Source of the DNA: Haliscomenobacter sp.
GTDB lineage: Bacteria > Bacteroidota > Bacteroidia > Chitinophagales > Saprospiraceae
NCBI RefSeq assembly: GCF_016718685.1
Contig: NZ_JADKCX010000001.1
Coordinates: 1 to 64,000, forward strand
Length of the DNA: 64,000 nucleotides
Direction: 5' to 3'
Position 1 is the first letter of the stretch; each line of letters opens with the position of its first letter. The notes beneath the pieces are model-generated. The model had not been told where the DNA came from. It ran no database searches and saw only the letters and a list, made by a program, of their open reading frames with translations. This document shows, piece after piece, positions 26,847-36,218 of this stretch. A program made the translations under genes and the position numbers.

Positions 26847-28295
26847 CTACCACAATTCACTTATTTCGCGAATGACATGACTGGCCATGTGCAAGCCGAA
26901 TAGCGCAGGGAGATAAGAAATGGTGCCGTAGTAGGATTTTTTAAATGCGCTGCCCTCGGTGAGTTGCAGCGAGTTTGGCATGACCAATTCCGTAGAAAAA
27001 ACCACGGGGAATCCCTTGTTGATCCCTTTAATGCGCAAAAACTTGCGTACTTGTTGCGCAAAGGGGCAATTGTAGGTACTGAATACATCATCAACCTTTA
27101 CTTTGGCCGGATCAATCCGCCCACCGGCACCCATCGAGCTGATGAAATTCACCTCGCCCGCCAGACAATCGGCCAAAAGACTGATTTTGGGTTGAAAACT
27201 ATCAATACAATCCAGGACATAATCAAATCCGCCCCGAACGAGTTGGGCCATATAATCCGGTTGTTGAAAGGTTTGCACCACCGTAAGTTGTAGCTCAGGA
27301 TTGATATCGAGCATCCGCTGGGCCATCACTTCCGCCTTCGGCATACCTACGGTTGAGTCAAGTGCGGGCAACTGTCGGTTTTTATTGCTGACATCCACTA
27401 CGTCTCCATCCACAATGGTCATGCTCCCGATGCCTGCCCGACACAAAAACTCAGCAGCAAAGCTGCCTACACCACCTAAACCCACCACCAGCACATTGGC
27501 TTGGCGCAATAGTTCGATCTTTTCGCTTCCAATCAGCAGTTCGGTTCGGACCAACCAGTTGTCTGTACTCATTTTATGCTTAAAAAAAGATTTTTTATCC
27601 CCTAGCTGTTCCCAATTGGATTGTATTGCGGCCTCCAGGGCCACAATAGTGAGCCCTTTGATTTGGGCTGCACGGGCGTAAAGGTCTGCAATCGGTAGGA
27701 CTTTATCATCGGTTTCGAGGAAAAGTTGCTCAAGTGGCGTTTGGGCCAGACTTTGGGCAGCGGCACTGTTGGGCGCTAAAATTGCCGTCCCGTAGGAAAT
27801 GAAAAATCCTTCTTTGAGTAGTGGTGCAAGTACACTCGGCTTACGGGCAAAACCGTGGATGATGAGAGGAATGGAAGCTTGACGTTTTTTGATTAAGCTG
27901 AGCAATTCTTCATAGGCACGAACACAATGAATCACCAGGGGCTTGCGCAAACTTTCAGCCAATTGGAGACAATACTCCAATACAAACATTTGGTAAACGA
28001 GGTCGGGGCCCTGGAGTTTATCCAATCCACATTCTCCAATAAATAGGACTTTTTTATCCTGAGCTACCCTAGACAGCCAGCTCATCTGCTCATCGCGAAT
28101 TCCTGCTACTGCGGATACAAACCAGGGGTGTAAACCCACGGAGCAGGGGGCTCTCCAGTCCTCAAACAGCGCTTGTTCTTGCTGATGGAAAGAACGGATA
28201 CTCAAGGTATCAGGCACTGATAACAAATGATGGTTGTGAAAGTCGATCAACAAGATAGGGTGTGGGTTAGGGTGTGAGTTAGGGTGTGTGCCCAA
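26847..28295 (-). CDS. TatD-like hydrolase joined to TcdA/ThiF-family tRNA modification enzyme
   Basis: One 482-residue frame. Residues 14-235 are TatD-like metal-dependent hydrolase (IDFHNHH, VGLHPWF, FIGECGLD, VIHCVRAYEE, FLETDDKVLP). Residues 242-482 are a complete ThiF/MoeB-type E1-like enzyme closest to TcdA (tRNA threonylcarbamoyladenosine dehydratase): GSEKIELLRQANVLVVGLGGVG, IVDGDVVDVSNKNRQ, LDCIDSFQPK. An internal ATG at 27572 is the natural TcdA start. One extra T in the T7 run at 27582-27588 would stop TatD at KKSFF and leave two separate adjacent genes, so the fusion may be an indel artefact. The first 13 residues (MGTHPNSHPNPHP) are coded by a TTAGGGTGTG tandem repeat; a TTG start just before IDFHNHH is possible. 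Confidence 0.85.
   Translation of the reverse strand: MGTHPNSHPNPHPILLIDFHNHHLLSVPDTLSIRSFHQQEQALFEDWRAPCSVGLHPWFVSAVAGIRDEQMSWLSRVAQDKKVLFIGECGLDKLQGPDLVYQMFVLEYCLQLAESLRKPLVIHCVRAYEELLSLIKKRQASIPLIIHGFARKPSVLAPLLKEGFFISYGTAILAPNSAAAQSLAQTPLEQLFLETDDKVLPIADLYARAAQIKGLTIVALEAAIQSNWEQLGDKKSFFKHKMSTDNWLVRTELLIGSEKIELLRQANVLVVGLGGVGSFAAEFLCRAGIGSMTIVDGDVVDVSNKNRQLPALDSTVGMPKAEVMAQRMLDINPELQLTVVQTFQQPDYMAQLVRGGFDYVLDCIDSFQPKISLLADCLAGEVNFISSMGAGGRIDPAKVKVDDVFSTYNCPFAQQVRKFLRIKGINKGFPVVFSTELVMPNSLQLTEGSAFKKSYYGTISYLPALFGLHMASHVIREISELW
28258..28295. repeat. TTAGGGTGTG tandem repeat at a gene start
   Basis: Three copies of a g(t/a)ttagggtgtg-like unit. On the minus strand they code for the His/Pro/Asn-rich start of the TatD-like protein. 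Confidence 0.55.
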
Positions 28296-28315
28296 CCCAC
28301 GAATTTATTCGTGGG
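28296..28315. repeat. REP-like palindrome, copy 1
   Basis: cccacgaatttattcgtggg: perfect 8-bp stem with a TTTA loop. Together with the copy 19 bases further it forms a tandem pair as in REP or REPIN elements, which RAYT transposases mobilise. No RAYT gene is in the window. Confidence 0.6.
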
Positions 28316-28333
28316 AGGCAACAAAGAGATCAA

Positions 28334-28353
28334 CCCATGACTTTAGTCGTGGG
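28334..28353. repeat. REP-like palindrome, copy 2
   Basis: cccatgactttagtcgtggg: 8-bp stem with one G-T pair and TTTA loop, in the intergenic space between upp and the TatD-like gene. Confidence 0.6.
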
Positions 28354-28365
28354 GATTAGTCTAGG

Positions 28366-29025
28366 CTAATACTGCGTCTTCTCCCCATATGCCAAATCCC
28401 CGGCATCTCCCAATCCGGGTACAATATAAGACTTGGCGGTCAACTCCTCATCCAGGGCACCCATCCAAATCCCGGCTTTGGGGTACATTCTGCGTACGTA
28501 TTCCAAACCTGGCGAAGCCGCGATGGCCGTCACAAAATGAATTTCGGCAGGGGTACCGTGTTCTACAAGTTGTTTGGCGGCAACGACCATTGATGCGCCC
28601 GTAGCCATCATGGGATCGGCGATGATCAAAATTTTTCCATCCAGATTTGGACAAGACAAGTACTCGAGCTTGATCTCAAAAGTACCATCCTTGTGGTGCT
28701 TGCGGTAGGCAGAAACAAATGCACTTTCAGCTCCGTCAAAATAATTCAACAATCCTTGATGGAGGGGTAAACCCGCCCGCAGAATAGTGGCCAACACGAT
28801 GGGTTTTGACACGGCCTTACTGTGGGCAATGCCAAGTGGTGTTTCCACTTCAATGGAATTGTAGGGCAGGTGTTTGCTCAATTCATAAGCCAGTATTTCT
28901 CCCAGTCGCTCCATATTTCGCCGGAAGCGCATCCGATCGTTTTGTACATTTACGTTGCGCATTTCGGCTACAAAATGGCTTGCAATACTTGGATTTTTGC
29001 TCAGGTCAACTATCAATGGAGACAT
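28366..29025 (-). CDS. upp: Uracil phosphoribosyltransferase
   Basis: Start chosen at 29025 (MSPLIVDLSKNPSIASHFVAEMRN), giving 219 residues; the longer frame has an improbable leader. Diagnostic features are the RNMERLGEILAYEL region, the ATILRAGLPLHQGLL strand and PRPP-binding loop ILIIADPMMATGAS, with a C-terminal GLGDAGDLAYG. It converts uracil and PRPP to UMP in pyrimidine salvage in the cytosol. It reads in the same direction as the transglutaminase gene upstream and ends before the REP pair. Confidence 0.94.
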   Translation of the reverse strand: MSPLIVDLSKNPSIASHFVAEMRNVNVQNDRMRFRRNMERLGEILAYELSKHLPYNSIEVETPLGIAHSKAVSKPIVLATILRAGLPLHQGLLNYFDGAESAFVSAYRKHHKDGTFEIKLEYLSCPNLDGKILIIADPMMATGASMVVAAKQLVEHGTPAEIHFVTAIAASPGLEYVRRMYPKAGIWMGALDEELTAKSYIVPGLGDAGDLAYGEKTQY

Positions 29026-29163
29026 GGATATATCTTTTAACTCATTCCAAAGCAAGATAAGACCTTTTCCATTAATCTCCATACCAACATTTATCAGTGC
29101 TAAGGCTGATCTTACGGCGGTGCCCTTAATAATCGCGACAATTTTAAAATTAGTTGTGATGGA

Positions 29164-31119
29164 TTACCGGCCATTCCACCATTTTTTCAATTCTTCCAAC
29201 TTGGCTTCACGGGAATGTAAATCGATCAGCATCCGGTTGCTGTTTGATCCAGACTTTTCCAGAAAAGGTTTAGCCCGTACGAAGGCATCCTGGGCTTTCT
29301 GGATGCGGGAGAGGGCCTCGGATTTGTCTTTTGCGCCGAGGGATGGGTTTTTGACCAGTTTTTCATGCAATTTGAACGCGACCTGGATCTGGTAGGCACC
29401 AATTTGAATATTGGCCAAGCCCCCTCCGGCATTCAGAAATTGCATGATGGTTTGTCGTTCGGATTTGTTGGAACTACTGCTGAGGATTTTGAGGCCTTCA
29501 ACCGCACGGCGTTCAGCTTCGCGGTAACCGTCCAGTGCGGTACTAAAATTACTTTCTAAATAAGGCAAAGGATTGTCAAAAACCAAGCGATAGCGAAGGC
29601 TTATCAGGTCATGACGGGTAAGGCTTTCATTGGCCAACAACTTGGCCATGAGCAATGGGTAGTCGTTGCGCATTTCTTTAATACCTTCCGATTCAGTGGA
29701 AAAACCCGACGAGGCATCTATGCTTTGTTTCATGGATAAAAGGGCGTTTTTGCCCCGGATAATGGCGGCTAAATTGGCAGCCAGGGATTCTTCACCCAAA
29801 CTGCTCCGATTGGCACTGCCATTGAGGTGGCTAATGGTATTGAGGTAAAAACAACGGGCGAGGAAAAAAACGATTTCGGCGCGTTTTTTCTGGATTGCTT
29901 CCTCGGTACTTTGCGGATACAAATCCAAGGCTTGTTGATAACTATTGGTAGCTCGTTCACATTCCAACTGAATGCGGCGCAAGATGGCTTGTACATTGGA
30001 CTGGTTGAGGTTGTTCAGGTTTTCACGACTATATCGACTCAATTGGGTGTAATGGACATGCCCACGGACAAAAATGAGTTCAGCTTGCAGGTATTCGAGG
30101 GGTTGCATTTGCTGTTGAATGACTTGAAGTCGTTCATTTTTTACGGCGTGCAAATAAGCCCAGGCGCGTGCAAAATATTGCTCAACCAATTGCAATTGCT
30201 GAAAATAGCGTACGGTGTCCAACTGAGCCCGAGGGTTGCTTTCGAGGGAAAAGAGATGTTGATAAATTTCGACCATCGACACAAGGCCCTGTTCGTACAT
30301 TTTTAATCCCAATTGCGTAAGTGCAAAATCGTCATTGGGGTTGAAACGAAGGATACGAGCACAAGTATTAAGGGTGCGTTGAAGGGTATCCAGCATGTTC
30401 ATGTGCAGGATGGTATCCGCGTAAAAAAAAGGGAAGGTACTGTTGCTTTGAGGCGTAGGTGAAAGCAAATCCCAGCTTTCCCATTGCGCTTGTGTCATGG
30501 GATACCGGTTGAGTTGCCAAACCGGGTCGTAAGGGTAATGATCGCGGATCATGGTTGCCGAGGCTACCAAAAAATACAAATCGTCAGCGGGAGGGAAATG
30601 AATGTCAACATCCGGGTCATAGTATCCTGCACCCCAGGTAGGGTCGCTCAAAGACCATTCACCGGAAAGTCGAATGGCAATCCAGGCGTGGCCTATTTCG
30701 GGAATCACGCCATCTTCCCGGCGCACTTTACCCGTGACGATTTCAGCGCTTAAACCCATCAGGTTGGCCAGGGATTTGTACAAATTGGCATAACCTTCAC
30801 ATACCGCACGGCGCTGCGCCAATACATTTTCAGGTTGTTGCATCAGGGTGTTCTCACGGGTACCCAACAAATTTTGTTCAATGACACTGTGGTTGTAGCG
30901 GATGTTGTGGGTAATCCAGGTATAAATAGAGCGGGCTTTTTCGCGTTCGCTGAATTTCCCGTTGCCTTTGAGGTAGTACGCCAGCGTATAGAGGTCTTGG
31001 CTGCTTTCATCGGGTGCATTTAAGGCGTATTGATCAACGGCGGTGTAGTCATTGGATTGTGCATTGACCAGCAAAAAAGCAATCACTACAAAGCTAAGCG
31101 TGAAAATTTGTCGCAGCAT
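29164..31119 (-). CDS. Secreted transglutaminase-like protein
   Basis: Start chosen at 31119 (MLRQIFTLSFVVIAFLLVNAQ), giving a signal peptide. Residues 50-170 hold a transglutaminase/protease-like domain with the triad C107 in AVCEGYANL, H144 in IGHAWIAI and D159 in SDPTWG. The remaining 480 residues are long helices with spaced aromatic pairs, consistent with TPR-like or helical repeats, and no other recognised domain. Such proteins crosslink or cleave peptides in the periplasm or on the cell surface. Divergent from the cupredoxin operon, with TACTTTTG (31192-31199) in the gap on the other strand. Confidence 0.82.
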   Translation of the reverse strand: MLRQIFTLSFVVIAFLLVNAQSNDYTAVDQYALNAPDESSQDLYTLAYYLKGNGKFSEREKARSIYTWITHNIRYNHSVIEQNLLGTRENTLMQQPENVLAQRRAVCEGYANLYKSLANLMGLSAEIVTGKVRREDGVIPEIGHAWIAIRLSGEWSLSDPTWGAGYYDPDVDIHFPPADDLYFLVASATMIRDHYPYDPVWQLNRYPMTQAQWESWDLLSPTPQSNSTFPFFYADTILHMNMLDTLQRTLNTCARILRFNPNDDFALTQLGLKMYEQGLVSMVEIYQHLFSLESNPRAQLDTVRYFQQLQLVEQYFARAWAYLHAVKNERLQVIQQQMQPLEYLQAELIFVRGHVHYTQLSRYSRENLNNLNQSNVQAILRRIQLECERATNSYQQALDLYPQSTEEAIQKKRAEIVFFLARCFYLNTISHLNGSANRSSLGEESLAANLAAIIRGKNALLSMKQSIDASSGFSTESEGIKEMRNDYPLLMAKLLANESLTRHDLISLRYRLVFDNPLPYLESNFSTALDGYREAERRAVEGLKILSSSSNKSERQTIMQFLNAGGGLANIQIGAYQIQVAFKLHEKLVKNPSLGAKDKSEALSRIQKAQDAFVRAKPFLEKSGSNSNRMLIDLHSREAKLEELKKWWNGR

Positions 31120-31292
31120 GGGCAAGCAGTTTTGTGGAAAGATAACGAATTCTGCCGGCGGATTATTAGCAATATTTTTTGACAAATTGTTTACTTTTGT
31201 AATTGCAGAATCTGATTACAATTTGGTAAGAATGATGATTTTACAAAAAAAATGCACCACACCGCTTCTTGTTAATCCCAAAAACCTGAATC

Positions 31293-31979
31293 ATGCGTAC
31301 ACTTCTTTCCATCTTCTTTAATGTAATACTGCTGCTGAACACCGCAGATGCTCCGATCAACAAAAACAAGATTGTTGGAAAAATAGCCATCCCCACGGAG
31401 GTACCCCTGCTGAAACGGGGCAGCAATCAGAAGTACTGCGAAGAAGAGCCCGCCAGTCCGCGCAAAAAACAAATTGACCAGGAGAACCATCCCAATCGAC
31501 ACGTTGTGGTGAGCTTTCATTCCCTCGATTTTAAAGCCACCATCAGCCCAACGACCAGCGCCATCATGAACCAGATGGAAAAAACTTTTGTGCCCAAGGT
31601 ATTGCCCATCACCCAGGGCAGCACGGTAGAGTTTTTGAACAGCGATACCGAAGTACACAACATATTCAGCATGACCCCACGGGCTACGTTCAACATTGGC
31701 CGTCGCCAGCCGGGGAAATCTGTTCCTCAATTGATTGAAAAACTGGGTTTGGTCGAATTGCGTTGTGACATCCATTGTGGCATGAATGCTTCCATTTTAA
31801 GCCTGGACACCCCGTTTTTCACCAAAGCAAACGCCAGCGGGAATTACGAAGTAGATGGTTTACCAGATGGCAATTACAAAGTGCAGGTGTACCACTACAG
31901 CCTCGGTTTTGTCGAAGACAACATCACAGTGAAGGGTGGGGGAGTAGTCACCAAAAACCTCAATCTGGTTAAGCCATAG
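31293..31979 (+). CDS. Cupredoxin-like secreted protein with CnaB-like tail
   Basis: 228 residues with a signal-like N-terminus. The sequence VHNIFSMTPR supplies H122 and LRCDIHCGMNA supplies C158, H161 and M164 in the order and spacing of a type 1 copper site, so a cupredoxin or plastocyanin fold is likely. The last 55 residues (ASGNYEVDGLPDGNYKVQVYHY) resemble a carboxypeptidase-regulatory/CnaB strand domain. Related methylamine-utilisation-annotated proteins with plastocyanin-like domains occur in Bacteroidota. First gene of an operon with a barrel protein and a two-component pair; gaps to the next genes are 11, 20 and 1 bases. Confidence 0.75.
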   Translation: MRTLLSIFFNVILLLNTADAPINKNKIVGKIAIPTEVPLLKRGSNQKYCEEEPASPRKKQIDQENHPNRHVVVSFHSLDFKATISPTTSAIMNQMEKTFVPKVLPITQGSTVEFLNSDTEVHNIFSMTPRATFNIGRRQPGKSVPQLIEKLGLVELRCDIHCGMNASILSLDTPFFTKANASGNYEVDGLPDGNYKVQVYHYSLGFVEDNITVKGGGVVTKNLNLVKP

Positions 31980-31990
31980 TTTTTTTCAGT

Positions 31991-33166
31991 ATGAATCGAA
32001 ATACTTGTCTCGTTATCCTTTTTGGGTTTTATGCACTGGGCTTGTGGGGACAAGAAAAAACCCAAATCGAACTCAATGGTACTGCAGATGTAGAATACCT
32101 GCGCGGGGGAAACAGTTCGCATTATTACCTCAATGGGGTACACAAAGACCTGAAAACGGGGGCAGTACGCCCACTGGAGCTGAATCTGCTGGCCAAAATC
32201 CGCTTCAACCCCCAGCTGAGCGCCAATTTTCGGGTGCAAATGGAGCGGGACGAAGGCTTGAAGTTCGATCAGGTACGCCTGGCCCAAGCCAATGTGCAGT
32301 GGAACCCTCAGGAAAGCCCCTGGCAGTTTACGGCAGGGCGTTTTGTGACACCCTTTGGATTGTTCTCCAATTTGCAGCTGTCTACGGCCCGTACTTTTGT
32401 AGATGTGCCACTGGCTTACGGTTATTTTGCAAACATCTCTGAACAAATCGGGCAGGTTGATCGCTTGGGCAATGGTACCCAAATCCCCATCAATGGGCGC
32501 AATGAGTGGGGCATCCCGCTGCTGTACTACAACGGCTACGCCAATGGCCTGAAAACCCGCTGGAACTTTGCCCCGGGAAAGGCCTCCTGGGAGTTTGCAT
32601 TGACTACGGCTTCACCCAATTTGCCCAAAAACTTCCGCTTTGACCCGCTGAACTATGGCTTGATCACCCGACTCAAACTGCAGCCCAAATATTTCTGGAA
32701 ACATGGGTTTTCCTTCAGTCATGGCAAATTTTTGCAGGCCGATCTGCTGAATGACAATTTGATCGATCGCAGTGGGTACAAACAAACCTTGCTGGGTACC
32801 GATTTTGTGTTGGGTTTTGGTCACTTCGAGTTATCCGGTGAGGCAATGGGGGCGTTTTACCAGGTGCCAACATATTCTCCTTCAACCAAGAAATATTCAA
32901 CAAACCAGAACTTCCAGGCATTTTCAGCCTGGGTAGATGCCAAATATGAATTCCCTTTTTTGGTGGGCACTTATGCGGCCTGGCGGGTAGAAACCCTGCA
33001 GTTTAGTGGTACCTGGGACGAAGCAGTGCTGCGCAATTCGGTGGTCATCGGGGCCAAAATCAAAGATTTTATCCTGATCCGCAGCGCCTTTGCCCTACAA
33101 TCCATTCAACACAGCAATGCCACAGGCTACCATGCCTGGAGAACTTCTTTGACTTTGTACTTTTAA
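31991..33166 (+). CDS. Outer-membrane beta-barrel protein (porin-like)
   Basis: 391 residues beginning with a signal peptide (MNRNTCLVILFGFYALGLWGQ). The mature protein is a run of alternating hydrophobic strands with aromatic ends (NLLAKIRFNPQLSANFRVQMER, WQFTAGRFVTPFGLF) and closes with a strand ending in YF (WRTSLTLYF), the usual C-terminal signature for barrel assembly. The fold resembles small porins. It follows the cupredoxin gene by 11 bases and precedes the histidine kinase gene, suggesting a joint envelope function. Confidence 0.8.
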   Translation: MNRNTCLVILFGFYALGLWGQEKTQIELNGTADVEYLRGGNSSHYYLNGVHKDLKTGAVRPLELNLLAKIRFNPQLSANFRVQMERDEGLKFDQVRLAQANVQWNPQESPWQFTAGRFVTPFGLFSNLQLSTARTFVDVPLAYGYFANISEQIGQVDRLGNGTQIPINGRNEWGIPLLYYNGYANGLKTRWNFAPGKASWEFALTTASPNLPKNFRFDPLNYGLITRLKLQPKYFWKHGFSFSHGKFLQADLLNDNLIDRSGYKQTLLGTDFVLGFGHFELSGEAMGAFYQVPTYSPSTKKYSTNQNFQAFSAWVDAKYEFPFLVGTYAAWRVETLQFSGTWDEAVLRNSVVIGAKIKDFILIRSAFALQSIQHSNATGYHAWRTSLTLYF

Positions 33167-33186
33167 TCAAACCCATTATTTCAGCG

Positions 33187-35472
33187 ATGAGGCGACCAGA
33201 AGCTCGGTTTACCATTTTTTTGTTTGCGCTGCTTCTGGCAGCGTTGCCTCGGCTGTGCAAAGCTGCGTCAATCCCCACTCCGCAACTCATCGCTAGGGCC
33301 AATCAGCATCTAAGCCGGGATCAACCCGATTCCGCCTTATTCGTATATAAAAAAGCCATTCAACAAGCGCAACAAAAGCGCCAAAAGCCACTGCAATTGC
33401 AAGCGGGTCTGGGCCTTGCCGAAGTATACGTTTATCTGGGGGATTACGCCCGAGCCAAAGATCAACTCGAAACCTGTGTAACCTGGGCCCAGCGCCAAAA
33501 CGACCGCACTCAGCTTTTACAAACCTGGTTGATGTGGGCAGAGGTCGAGTTCGCCGAAGGCAATTTATCGGAATCCGAGACCTTATTGAAAAAATTGGAA
33601 AAACGCGCACAACCAGGGCAAGATCAATCCGCTCTGGCTCATGCTTACAACCTTTGGGCAAAAATATACAGTCAACAGGGCCAATCGGACCCCGCCAATG
33701 CCTATTTGCAAAAAGGGAAAACCTTGGCCTTACAACTACCCGACAAAACTTTGGCGATTGATTTGCTGACTCAGCTCGCTACCAATTACAAAAACCAGAC
33801 CGGCGCACTGATTCAGGCGCAAGCGCATTTGGAAGAATTGATTGCCCTGCGGGAAAAAACCAAAGACCAGCGCAACCTGATTGCCGATCATCAGGAGTTG
33901 GCGGATCTGTTGCAACAAACTGGCGATCACCCTAAAGCACAGTTGCAATTGCTGAAAGCCTTGTTGTTGGCAGAAGCCGTGAGGGATACCCTGCAACAAA
34001 TGGAATTGTTGTTTTCGCTGGCGCAGGGCTATTTGGGGCAAAATCAAACCTCGACTGCCGAGGTATACCTCCGTCGAAGTTTGATCATGGCCATGGCCAA
34101 AAAGAATGACTACAAAATTGCCGAAATCAAACGGCTCCAGGGACATAACCGGGCCAAAATGGGCAATCAGCAGCAGGCTCTGGCTCTGTATCGTGAAGCT
34201 TTAACGGGTTTTGAACGTTTGGGCAATGCCCTGGAAAGTGGACGAACGCTGGTGCTATTTCATCAGCCCGCGGAGGCGCAAAAAGCGTTGATCTATTTCC
34301 AAAAAGCCCTGGAAGCCAAGATGGCCAACCACGAAATCCTGGGGGAGGTGGAAACTCGCCTGGAATTGGCGAAACTCCAATTGGAACTCAAGGATGGCCG
34401 TGGGGCACTACGCAGTTTGCAAAACTGTGCCGACCTGGCCACGCAAGCCGGGAGTCGCGAATTGTTACTGGCCAGTTGGAATACCCTGGCCCAAGCCCAT
34501 GCACTCCAAGGGAATTATAGCGCAGCGTACACATTTTCAGCACAATACCAAAACCTCAAAGACTCCATCTACAACGCCGAACAAACCCGCATCATCAGCG
34601 AGATGAATGCCCGTTTTGACAATGTGGCCTTGCGAGACAGTTTGCAGCAAACTGAAATTGCCAAAAACCGAGCGGAATTAAGCCAAAAGAATTTACTGAA
34701 TTACCTTCTAGGCGGCGCATTATTGGCCGGGGCTTTAATTGCTTTTTGTTGTTTCAAAACTACCGCTCGCGCTCAGAACAACGCCTGCAAGCCCAACAAA
34801 TGGCCGCACTGGAAAAACAGCGCGAGGCCGATCAACTGCGCTCGATGATCAACGGAGAGGAACAGGAACGCAAACGCATTGCCCAGGAATTGCACGATGG
34901 TTTGGGCACCTTGCTGGCTACGGTCAAATTGCAGTTCAATGCGGTGCAAAATGAATTGCCCGACATCGACGCCTTAAAATCGTACCAAACTGCCGACAAT
35001 TTACTGGACGAAGCTTGCACCGAAGTGCGGAAAATCTCCTACAACCTCATGCCCGCCATCCTGCAACAATACGGCCTGGAGTACGCCCTGCAAGACTTGT
35101 GTGAGGGCATCAACCGCTCCGGGGCGCCTGGAAATCAGCTTCATCCCTTACGGCCTGGAGTATACCTTTGATGACCAAACGGCAGTATCGGTTTACCGGA
35201 TTGTACAGGAATTGGTAAAAAATACCTTACGCCACGCCGAGGCCAGCGAATTGATTGTACAACTCAGTGCCGAGGATGACTTGCTCAATATTGTAGTGGA
35301 AGACAACGGCAAGGGTTTCGACCCAGCCGAAAAACTGCAGAACCCGGGCATCGGGCTACAAAGCATCCAGTCCCGCTTGACCTTGTTGCACGGCACCATG
35401 GAGATCGAATCAAATCCGGGCGCAGGAGCTACTTTTACCATCGATATCCCTTTAACACCCAAAAACCTATAG
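33187..35472 (+). pseudogene. TPR sensor histidine kinase (HisKA_3), two frameshifts
   Basis: A signal peptide (MRRPEARFTIFLFALLLAALPRLCKA) is followed by about 450 residues of tetratricopeptide-like repeats in the periplasm, a membrane helix near residue 505 (LLNYLLGGALLAGALIAF), a coiled coil and a HisKA_3 dimerisation domain with phospho-acceptor His in AQELHDGLG, then HATPase (VVEDNGKGFD, PGIGLQSIQSR). One T is missing in the T5 run near 34743 (the frame needs TTTTTT) and one G is extra in GGGG near 35120. With both corrected the product is 761 residues and intact. This is a Bacteroidota-type NarX-like kinase that would phosphorylate the adjacent LuxR-type regulator. Confidence 0.78.
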
Positions 35473-35473
35473 T

Positions 35474-36139
35474 ATGGAAGCACTCAACAACATCAAACTT
35501 CTCCTGGTCGATGACCACCAGGTGCTCATTGACGGCATTAAAGCCTTGCTGGAAAAAGCCGATGGCATCAGCATCGTTCACCAGGCACTCAATGGAAAAG
35601 GCGCTTTAGAGGTCTTGGAACAACACCACGCCGAAATCGACCTGGTTTTGCTTGACATCAACATGCCCGATATGAATGGTTTTGAGGTCTGCCAGGAAAT
35701 CAAAAAACGTTTTCCCGATAAAAAAGTCCTGAGCCTGACCATGCACAGTGAGGCGGGCTTCATCACCAAAATGGTCAAAGCGGGTGCTGATGGCTACGTG
35801 CTCAAAAATGCCGGAAAAGATGAACTGGTGACGGCCATTCACAGCATTCAGCAAGGGGAAAAATACTTCAGCAAAGAGGTCACCAATAGTTTGTTGGATG
35901 GCATGCAGTCCAAAAAGCCCTCGCGCTCGCAGTACATTCCCAAAATCACTCGCCGGGAGAAGGAAATTTTACGCCTAATCATTGATGAATGCAATACCGA
36001 TGAGATTGCTGCGAAGTTGTTCATCAGCGATACGACGGTGATTTCGCACCGGAAAAGTTTATTGCGGAAGTTGAACGTGAAAAATACCGCAGGATTGGTA
36101 AGGGTGGCGTATGAGTTTAATTTGTTGGCGGAGGAATGA
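35474..36139 (+). CDS. NarL/LuxR-family response regulator
   Basis: 221 residues. Receiver domain with D13-D14, phospho-acceptor D61 in LVLLDINMPD and K114-type YVLKNAG, then a LuxR helix-turn-helix (ITRREKEILRLIIDECNTDEIAAKLFISDTTVISHRKSLLRKL). Start one base after the kinase stop, so co-transcribed. It probably controls this operon or envelope genes in response to the TPR sensor. Confidence 0.93.
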   Translation: MEALNNIKLLLVDDHQVLIDGIKALLEKADGISIVHQALNGKGALEVLEQHHAEIDLVLLDINMPDMNGFEVCQEIKKRFPDKKVLSLTMHSEAGFITKMVKAGADGYVLKNAGKDELVTAIHSIQQGEKYFSKEVTNSLLDGMQSKKPSRSQYIPKITRREKEILRLIIDECNTDEIAAKLFISDTTVISHRKSLLRKLNVKNTAGLVRVAYEFNLLAEE

Positions 36140-36218
36140 GGTCCTTAATGGGAAATGTATGAATAGAGGTATGAGTCAGATAATCTGTTAATTAATTATT
36201 AAATTTTAAATACATTTT

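Noticed and set aside
31192..31199. TACTTTTG as a promoter for the cupredoxin operon
   Set aside because: No -33 element at the right distance and it is about 100 bases from the start; kept only as a possible element.
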